Part shown: piece after piece, positions 1 through 64,000 of the stretch
Layout of the letters: each line of letters opens with the position of its first letter
How positions within the stretch are numbered: the stretch's first letter is position 1
Source: Ctenopharyngodon idella
Taxonomy: Eukaryota > Chordata > Actinopteri > Cypriniformes > Xenocyprididae
NCBI RefSeq assembly: GCF_019924925.1
Contig: NC_067241.1
Span: 4,205,001-4,269,000 of the forward strand
Length of the DNA stretch: 64,000 bases
Direction of reading: 5' to 3'
Translations under genes and position numbers: made by a program
The notes under the pieces: model-generated
Seen by the model: only the letters and a program-made list of their open reading frames with translations
Database searches by the model: none
Told to the model about the DNA's origin: nothing

Positions 1-2811
1 TGCACCTCCACACTCAGCTGTCGTCTGGGGGAACTAGAGCTGCTCTCGGTCTCCAAAGTGCAGGTCACCATAAAGCTCTTATTACCGGAAACACTGCTGT
101 ATTTTTAGACTCTTAAATTGCTCTGCTATGTTTATGTTTATTTGTTGTCAACAAAAAAGAGTCCATGAAGATTAAATCCCTACCACAGACTTTGACCACT
201 TTTGTGGCATATGCGGCACGAACTTTCGCCAAAGTTCAGATCTTTCAACGCATCAAACACCTGAAACGCTCTATTCATGCGAATCGCCTCATTTGCGCGA
301 ATCGCTCCGCAGGATGTCTATTCGCGTCTTTGCATTGACTTAACATGTAAATCACTCGCACTTAACGCTTCATTCGCGTTAAACTGTAATTTGTTTTTTG
401 ATTTGTTTTATCACAACTTTATTTCTTTTGTCAAATCAACTTAGATAACATAGTAACTAAGTTATGTTCAGATAACATAATATTTTGAGTTTCTGTTGAT
501 TAAACCAATATCTTTTACTTTGTATTAACTTAAATTTTTTGTTTCATTGAATTCAAAATTTAATGGCAACTAAGTTACTTTAAGTTAAACCAACAGTTTT
601 TTTTTTTTTTTTTTTTTTACAGTGGAGGAATAATAAACCAACAATTTTTTACATGGTAGAAATCTTATTCCTATTACCAGTTTCCAGTTAAATTGAGCAA
701 ACTATTTTAGCAAAGCTGATGTTATAATAACATTTTCCATATCTACAATCTTTTACTGACAGCTTTTAAAATACAAGCTATTGTAAGAATTCTCTGACCC
801 ATGTTTTATGGCCTGTGTTTCAACCTCTGACATAATTATGTGAAGGTCCATAAACACGGGGTGCTGTCAGAACCGCATTCCAGGCCGAAACAGTGGAGGG
901 ACTGTAGCTCCTCTGGATTGTTTTGATGGTGTAAATTGGAGTGTGGTGACAGTGTAGTCTGAGGCAATATTGAAACTTAGGGGGTTTCATACATAGGTGG
1001 TCTGGAAGCACAGGAGCTCTGTTGGTTCCCCTGCTGGGGTGATAATTGAGGGGAGAGTTCTCCTTTAGGTGCCATCTGAGCCCCCACAAGTAGCGAAAGC
1101 TGCTTCTACTGGAATGTGTTCACATATTCAGCCCACCCACATGCACCATTTCGGCAATTAAGATGGTATCAGTTCCCTTGATTAAAACTGAGTTAGTGGA
1201 TGCAATCAGACAGACTTGACACAGTGTGTTCATATTTAATTGACTACACGCACCCACTCCCTTGATTTTCGGTCATATGGCGTCATGTTGTCAACAAACT
1301 GTCTGAGTCATGCTGTCAAGCACGGGCACCTCTTATGATGTTGCCATTATTAGTGTTGGATATTGCCTGCTTTCTGGCTTCAGATCTAGTTTGAAGAGAC
1401 ACATAGGCTCTTATTTCACGACCATGTCATATGAGCACCTGGCTCTGTCTGGTCTGAGTGCCGCCTGTCCGAAATGCACCATTTCTGCACTTAAAATACA
1501 TTACAGTTGATATTGTTGAAGTGAACACAATCAAAAAAAAGAGAACTTGGTCTCTTAGGACTAAGATGTTTTCCTTCATTGCATAGAATCATACTTTCCA
1601 TAACAGTGAATCAAATGTTGTTTAACCAAACTCATCTTGCATGGCTCTTTCCAGGGAGGTTTGCTTAGGAAATGAGGTACGTGCAGCTTGACAACGTGCA
1701 CACAAACACTTATTTGGAATGACTTTTCCAAACGTTGGGTTTTGACCTTTAAGATTAGTATGGTTATCTTGGTGAGTCAGATAGTTACTGTTAACAAAAG
1801 TGATGAATTAACCTGACTCTAATCCTTGACCACAAAACCCTGATCCTTCAATCGCAGGATTCCAGCTGTGTGAGTAAGACTTACAGATGGTGGCTGAAGT
1901 TACCTCAGTGTGTACTTTTCAATGCCACATTACTTTCCTACTGTACACAGTCAGATGAAGCTGCCTTAGCACCCACTTCCATGTTGTGTTTGTGCTTCAG
2001 TCATCTAGTGGGTGTGTGTTACCATACATAACCACTGGATCAGTAGCAACAGCAGATATTTCTAAAACATTCTCTTTGAGAATTTCAAGAAAAGTTGGGA
2101 AATTCTGAATTTTATGCAAATTAGGTGAAAAATGCAGATGGCAGCTGATGGCAGCCAATCGCAGGAGGTGAGGGCAAGTAAAGACAGTGACGTCTGTCAT
2201 AAATTCTGAGTTGCACAGGGTGAAAGTTCAAAGCATAGACCCAGAGAGGTTTAGACAATATTGAGTGGTTTATTTATGCCAGTGTATCTGAATGGTTAAA
2301 AATGAAAATTCTGTGATCAATTGTTCAACCTCATGTTGTTCTAAACCCATAAGACTTTTGTTCATTTTTGAAGCACATATCAAGGTGTTTTAATAAAACC
2401 TGAGAGATTTGTGTCCCTCCATTGAGTCTATGTAACTTAAACACTTTCACGCATCAAAAAGGTGAAGTAAGCTCAAAAAGTAGCTCAAATGTCTTGTGCT
2501 TGATGCACAAGAACCAATTAAGTTTGTTCTCCTGTGTCACGCAAGCATTTTCAAGCTTCCATACTTGATGTGCTCTGTGTAGTGATCAATATGTGAATAA
2601 AAGCCTAAATTAAATCTGTTAATCATTTAACATGATCATGTCATATGGTTTTTTTGGAACAATATTAGGGTGAGTAAATTAATGAAAGAATTTTCTTTTT
2701 TTGTATGATATATTTCATTATTTAGTATGTTTCTTCTATTATTGTTCCTTCTAGAGGCTTCTCAAATCTGGGGAATGTCAAGGAAAGCTTTGCTATAATT
2801 GTGCAACTACC

Positions 2812-3634
2812 TTAAAGGATTAGTTCACTTCTGAATGAAAATTTCCTGATAATTTACTCACCCCCATGTCATCCAAGATGTTGGTTTTTGAGGAAAGCAT
2901 TCCAGAATTTCACTACATATACTGTACTTCAGTGGGGTTCACTGGGTGGAAGGTCCAAATTGCAGTTTCAGTGCAGCTTCAAAGGGCTCTACACGATCCC
3001 AGCTGAGGAATAAGGGTCTTACCTAGCTAACGATCGGTCATTTTCTAAAAAAAAATAAGAATTATATACTTTTTAACCGCAAATGCTCGTCTTGCACTAG
3101 CTCTGCAATTCGCCACACATTACGTCATCACGTGTTACAAAGTTCACGTGTGACGTAGGTGGAAGTACCGATCCAGTGTTTACAAAGTGAACGTGCAAAG
3201 ATTAAGCTAAACGCCCTTTACAAAAAAAGGTAAAACTACGTTATCGGACGATTTTGAAGTTGGAGGAGAAAATTAGATGTTTTTCGCCCTACCGTGGTAC
3301 TTCCGCCTACGTCACGTGTGACCTTTCTAACGTAATGCGTGAGCGCAGAACAGTGAAAGATGAGCATTTGTGGTTTAAAAAGTATATACATTTTTATTTT
3401 ATTTTTTTAGAAAATGGCCGATCGTTTCGCTAGATAAGACCCTTATTCCTCGTCTGGGATCATGTAGAGCGCTTTGAAGCTGCACTGAAACTGACATTTG
3501 GACCTTCCACCCGGTGAACCTCAAAAACCTTAATTTCTTTTCGACTGAAGAAAGAAAGACATAAACATCTTGGATGACATGGGGGTGAGTAAATTATCAG
3601 GAAATTTTAATTCTGAAGTTAACTAATCCTTTAA
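2812..3634. repeat. Long inverted-repeat MITE with TTAAAGG ends
   Basis: The left end reads TTAAAGGATTAGTTCAC and the right end is its near reverse complement finishing CCTTTAA. The arms (motifs such as TCACCCCCATGTCATCCAAG and GATCGGTCATTTTCTA) recur inverted, giving a giant fold-back of about 820 bases. Ends resemble Angel-type teleost elements; the exact family name is inferred. Confidence 0.8.
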
Positions 3635-6600
3635 ATCACAATTGCCAAGACCCTGTTTTACACCTGGTACTAACATATGTTTCAGTTGATCTGTTTACAA
3701 GTTGACAGCACTAAATACAGCTTTTAAAGGCGTCTAAAACATTTTATGATAGAATCACTTAAGCTACGTTTGATTTTGTTTGGAAACCCATGTAACCACA
3801 TTGCATTTATAGTGTAAGCGCTAATCAGTCCGGATAAATCCTTGGCAGGACTGCATGCTTTACTACCTGATCTTTACTACCTGATGTTAAAAGCAATGTT
3901 GACCACATGTGATCAGATCACCACTGAGACTTTTTAAAACTTTGCCTGTGTCTTGTTCACCTCATTTCCCTTTTCAAGCCAAATTTTCCATACAAGCCCA
4001 CACAGGTCAGCTGCTTATTCTGAATGCCTGGTACTGAGTAACAAGCCTGCAGTATGTGGAGATCAGTGTGAGCTGGATGATTGCTCAAACATGCTCATGG
4101 TGATGGAGCCACTCAATAGCGAAGTGAAGCAGGAGAGAGTCTCACTGGGAAAGCATGTCCAGAGAGTGGAAAAGACGAATAGCAGAGAAACCTGATTGTC
4201 TAAACAGTGTCAGAGCGAAACTCCCAGCTCCCAGCTTCGATTTCATCATGGGAAACAGCTGCGCTGGGCACATTTGAAAGCATGTATGTCAAATCTTGCC
4301 CAGTATGCATTGGAATGCCTGTGGGAGTCCTTGCTCAATCCCAAATGCTTGCTTTGGGTCTAAATGGGAATGCATGCATGACCAGGGGCGAGTTCTAGTT
4401 GCCAGAAGTATGTTGTCAGCCTTTGTCCATCCTTTTCTCCCCCCAAGCCCATGTTGAAGACCGTAACAACTTGTTTAAGAATGTGCCTCATCCAGTGAGT
4501 ATGCTATGGTTAAAGTGAATGGGGCATGTGTTTGCTGAGAAGAGTTGGTGTCAAATATTGTCCAAAGTGCTTTGTGTAGTTGAAGGGTCTCTCTCATCAT
4601 GGTCTTTATCCTAAAGGTGCTCAAGCTGAGGTTTAGTGTCAAAATTGGCAGCTTGTCATCACCTTGCATTCTTCTTCTATGAGAGGTTAAACTCCCAGAG
4701 GAATCTCTGTCTCTACCTGTATGTCTTTTGCTATTGTCTTTCAATTGCATAAATCTTTCCTGTAGTCATCCCTTGGCTGTCAGATGAATGTTTCTAAGGA
4801 AAATGTGAGAACATTGTTAGCATTTTTCCAAAACATAATTAGCTGCTCTGCTTGGGGTAATCATTGCTAACCAATAACAGTCATGGAAACTTATAAGTGA
4901 CTGATTTGGAACGTTCTACATAGGGACTAGCTCCCCATGCCACCCAAATAGTCCATTTTTAATAATACTGAAATCTTTGAAATATAAGTTTATAATCATG
5001 ATTTTTTTTGTCCACCATTTTGAGTTTATTTTTCGCTGAGCTCCTCCCAGTGATTGTGATTGCATTTTCCATGAAGGATTCGTGCAATGTCACCTTATAA
5101 TTTGGCTAAAACAAGGTATCTTAGCTTTTTGAAACTGAGCGTCAGGAGCACGAATTCAAAAGGTTCCTGACTGGGTTTTGGAACAGAACCAGAACTATTC
5201 ACTTATACTTTTCAGTTCTCCTTTGACATGACTATAAGCAGTACCATATCAAGCAAGGAAGTGCATTATATGATAGGAGAAGTGTAATGGAAGTTTGCTG
5301 GCACTTCTGGCCCTATAATATACAGTGAGTTGTTTTATGGAGGTCAGGAAGTTTGTCCTCCGGTCTGCCTGTCAAGCTGTGCTATTGTGTTCTGACTGAG
5401 GGTATAAAGTGCATATCTCAAGCTTTCACCTACTTACCTCTGTACAGTTTACATTCCATTTGTGTGTTTATAAAAATCATCATCCCCTTCACGTCTATTA
5501 AATCCTTATGTAATACAGTGTGGCGAGTCTAGGTTTCAACTACTGGTGTTTATTGCCACTCTGAAGCATTTTATTCCATTTTCGTATCATTGCATTTTTG
5601 AGCAGTCAGAACTTTACAGTTTCATAGCCACTGTACTGAATACTGTACCATAATCAAGTAATCAGTTCAGTAGCCAGGAGTTGTAGTATTTTAAATATTA
5701 TTTTATTTTTATTTTTTGATAGTGTCAAACTGTACTCCGAAAGGGGAACATGTCGCAAATAATGATTGCAAAGTAATTGTGGGTTGTTGTTTTTTTTTAG
5801 TCGTTTTGAGTCACTTGCAGTAACGTCTGTTCCGCAGCTGCACTCCAATGTGAACAAAACCAAAATACTAAAATCCTGTTCTCACGCTGTGCTCGTAAGG
5901 CCTTGGAAATTGGACATGGGTCTGATTTAGGGGTTGGAAATGCCAGAAAGGGGTGTGTGTGGGAGCGGATAAGCCTCCAATACACTTCAGCAGTGCACAT
6001 CTGTCCTTTCTAGCCATCATTATTACTCTTTGGAAGCTGAGTGTGAGTCACTCATTAGCAAAAGTGTGGAAGTCCAAGCAAGCTGGCCAAGACCATCTCA
6101 ATTTGTATCGTCTGGTTCTCTCTGCTTATCAATTGTCCATGGGCATAGATACAGAAGCATTGGTTTTCTTGCCTTGTAAACTGCAGCTGGGTAAACCCTA
6201 GAGTAATTTGAAGGCTTTCTTTCAAGTTAAAACTTTTCTTGCAAAACTATGTGATCTGATGTTGCTTTTTGTTGGTTTCTTTACCATTCCTGCAGAACAA
6301 ACTTTTGCCATTGTGAATGGCATAATTGGAAAGTAAACAGCGAGATTGCTTTGACAGTGGAATGCAGTACGTTATGTTTGCTTGTGCTATCATTACCTTT
6401 GGCTAGGTGAACTCAAGCAAAGTCCTTTTCAAGGAAAGTCTGTTCACTCGGTGGCCATGTTTGCAACGCCTCCGGGCAGCTATTTTGGGCATCTAAGACC
6501 AAATCCTATTTATTTGAATGAAGGAATTCTGCAATCTCAAAAACTGCTTGGCGAACTCGCAATTAAATAGCATATTTCAAATCATCAACAGAATCTGATA

Positions 6601-7859
6601 TGAACTGTCCCATAAATATGGTTTCTTATGCTTAAATAGCGTTATTTTTCAGGCTAGACCAGCCAATGCGCATATGCAGTCCTAAGCGCGAGTCTCAGGT
6701 TTCTATGGGATCCGGAGCTTCTAACAGCAGCTATAGTGACGCAATGACTTTAGAAACCAACGATTGGCTCTTTTACTTAGAAGGCGGGACATATTTTGCC
6801 ATATTGCGCGTTGAAGTTTCTCCCATTCATAACTAATAGGAATAAACCGTCTTTCTATATCTATAGTCTTTGACTCAAGCCTTCTAAGGCTGGAGAATGA
6901 CCTGAGAGTTTGAAAAGTGTCATCATTTACTTGCCTTCAAGTCGTTTGAAACCTGTTTGACACGCAAGGACATTTCCATACAATGAGAATGGTGACCATG
7001 ACTGTCAAGTAATATTTTCATCTTTTTTTCCTTTTGGAAATATGGAAATGTATATGGAAAAAAGGTTAATATGAGTAAATATAAGTAAAAATGACTTAAC
7101 TTTCATTTTCTGGGTGACCTGTTCTTTTAACGTTGATACCCTATAATAATAGTCAATAATCATACTGTATTTTTCCTTCTTGCTAAGTTGTGTGTCATAT
7201 CTGGAGATAATTAAACTGACACATACTCTTTGCTAATTCTTCTCCCCAAAATATGCTACAATTATGGATGACAAAGTGACAGTGTGTCTCGTTTTGGGAG
7301 TACTCCATCCCAAGGGACAGGGAAGCAGGCAGGGATCACCAAAGGTTCGCTGAGCAGCTTCAATTGAAAGAATTTTGCCAGTCAGCGCTTTCCTTTTGAA
7401 AAAGCTCCAGGATTGTTGTTTTAGAGTGTTCAGTCAGGGGAGAAAGGATTTGCGGGGGAGATCAAGTTATTTATTTGCGGGAGCCATTTAAATGGGAACT
7501 GTGGCCATGATGGAGATGCAGGGAAATGGGAACTGGCGGGCTATGAAGACCGAAAATGCCAAATGTGGCATCTTGCCAAACACATATACAAAAGTGAAGA
7601 TGAGAACCGCGGTGCAGAAGGGACATGATTTTATACAATCATCAAAGCTTTTGTTGCTGAGCAAAGAAGTGAATAAGCAGAAGACACTGCTGGTTGTTTG
7701 GATGAGTTCAAGTTTCTGCTAACTATGCGAAATGTATCCAAAGAAGAGATGTATAATGTTTCTTTCATGTTTTTATGTTGTATGTTTTGTCCTGAGATAC
7801 CTTGGGCATTTTTTTATCAGATTAATCAATCATATATCAGGGGAGTCAATTAACCTCAC

Positions 7860-8285
7860 TCAGACTCCATTTATTTGATCAATAATACAGTAAAAATGTA
7901 ATACTGTTTCTTTTCTTTTTTTTCCAACATTAAGAAATGTATTTTATTCTCGTTACTCCAGTCTTCAGTGTCACATGATCCTTCAGAAATCCTTCTAATA
8001 TGCTGATTTGCTGCTCAAAAATATTTCTTCTTCCTCTTCTTCTTCTTATCAAAGTTGAAAACGGTTGTTTTGATCAATATTTTTGTGGAAACTGTGATTT
8101 TGACAGTTTTCAGGATACTCTGATAACTAGAAAGTTCAAAAGAACATTATTTATTTGAAATAGAAATGTTTTGTAACATTATAAGTGTCTTTACTGTCAC
8201 TTTTGGTCAATTCAATGCGTCCTTGCTAAATAAAAGTATTAATTTCTTTTGTTAAATCTTTCTGACCCCAAACTTTTAATGATTC
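7860..8285. repeat. Copy 1 of a six-copy cyprinid TIR MITE
   Basis: Shares the blocks GTGTCACATGATCCTTCAGA and CTGACCCCAAACTTTT with copies near 9555, 30225, 33755, 44590 and 51435. No coding capacity. Confidence 0.7.
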
Positions 8286-9243
8286 TTAAATTCAAATTTG
8301 ACAAATTAACTTCTTTATTTGACTAGAAGGGTAAAAATCTTGCATTTAGTGTTATAAAATTGCAAACATAATTAAACATGTTTATATATAAGGCCATAAA
8401 TATTAAACATATTTATCATGGTTATATATGGATATAATATACATCCTTGCAAATTAGATGTTTGTGTTTGTGAAATCCTGATGTACTCATTTGCTGTGTA
8501 ACATGCAGTAGTTTTATAATATTTACAAGAGGTTTCAAATATCCTAGATTTATTTATCCTAGATTTAAAGACTATATTTATGTCCGTTATTTTTATGACC
8601 TCTCATGGGTGTGACATTAATCTCTGCATGACAAATATTTCCTGACTACGAGCCCTGTGTTAATGGGTTAGGGTGTTACAGTACCATGGGGGTAAAAGGT
8701 GTTCACAGATTTTATGTTGGAAATTTACCATGGTAACTACCACACCCACATACTGTATATATGTGTGTGTATATACACAGACACACACACACAAACACTT
8801 ACTGTATGTATTTGTATTTAGTTGTTACACTAGTAGATTGTTAATAGTTGATGTGATGAATTACACCTGCGGACATTGACACCGGTTGCTTAAAAATTGT
8901 TGCAAGTTCTGTCTGAGCTCTAGCTTTATTTAATTCCTGATGCCACTTGGTTTGATGTTTTAATGCAAATGCTATGGCATTTTGAAGTGAGACTGCAGTG
9001 TCTAAATACTTCTTAGGGCAGCTGTTTTACATGCATTTCATGTCTCTGTGATGGGCGAGATATGCATTTTTGTGTATGCACAGCACAAAGGCGTGACCTT
9101 TATCTCTTCTTCCTTCAGTGGAGCCAGAAGGCATTGACTTTTGTATTTGCGCCTCTCCTCTGTAGGTCTCTTATAACTCGGGATGTGTTTGGAGATGCTC
9201 ATTTCAATCCCATAACTTGTGGTTTCATTTGTTTTGACTACAG

Positions 9244-63866
<54,623 letters not shown>

Positions 63867-64000
63867 GTGAGAAACCGATTTCTCCTGTTGTCATTTATCC
63901 TGTTACTCAATGAGGCTTTTTAGGGTTGTGACATTGGTCATGTTTTGCCTTGTTTTTTTTCCTCCTTTGAGTTTTTCTTTCTGTTTCATCCCGTGTCTTG

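Larger units (their letters stand above)
1..9243. other. Presumed hspg2 intron 1, no exon recognised
   Basis: No ORF here has homology I recognise and no signal-peptide exon was found. Contents: a T-run near 599-618, an inverted-repeat element at 2812-3634, a short (GT)n/(AC)n block near 8761-8795, and one copy of a widespread inverted-repeat MITE near 7860-8285. It is called intron because the exon at 9244 begins exactly where mature perlecan begins after its signal peptide. Confidence 0.6.

Noticed and set aside
1..63. Open, GC-richer stretch ending AAAGTGCAG before gtcacc, resembling an exon end
   Set aside because: The donor is poor, the frame continues into the following sequence, and no homology is recognisable; too short at the window edge to call.

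Overview
The window is vertebrate nuclear DNA, almost certainly from a cyprinid fish (zebrafish, carp or goldfish type). It is AT-rich, split into short exons with GT-AG introns, and littered with teleost repeats: a Tc1-like transposon, TTAAAGG-ended inverted-repeat elements, hAT and PIF/Harbinger remnants, and long TA, GA and GATA-type microsatellites. There are no operons, CRISPR arrays or prokaryotic signals. Exon calls rest on reading splice sites, reading phase and remembered mammalian perlecan; no alignment or search was run.

Nearly all recognisable coding sequence belongs to one plus-strand gene, hspg2 (perlecan, the basement-membrane heparan sulfate proteoglycan). I can place about 46 confident exons from 9244 to 63866, plus a group of five additional in-frame exons. 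The first exon (signal peptide) lies before base 1, and the rest of the Ig repeats and the C-terminal LamG/EGF region lie beyond base 64000. In order the exons encode: an acidic Ser-Gly glycosaminoglycan attachment stretch and SEA domain (9244-22821, domain I); four LDL-receptor class A modules (24670-25897, domain II); Ig1 (26416-28490); three rounds of laminin IV-A domain and laminin-type EGF (LE) modules (28764-50485, domain III); then Ig2, Ig3, Ig4 and the first half of Ig5 (51015-63866, domain IV). Every junction keeps the reading frame.

Two things do not fit the textbook gene. First, the 3.9-kb intron 38232-42121 holds a same-strand, intronless 562-codon ORF for an unrecognised, probably secreted, coiled-coil protein with a long basic Ser/Lys/Thr-rich tail: a nested gene. 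Second, between the two halves of the third laminin IV-A domain (43247-46740) lie five consecutive phase-0 exon candidates that would insert about 180 residues, including two furin-type motifs and a duplicate of the end of the preceding laminin IV exon. I do not know this insert from mammalian perlecan.

The remaining sequence is intron. Intron 1 and the intron 10143-21931 are large and repeat-filled; intron 54031-61000 carries a nearly intact Tc1-like element and a roughly 900-bp GATA/GGTA-type satellite.
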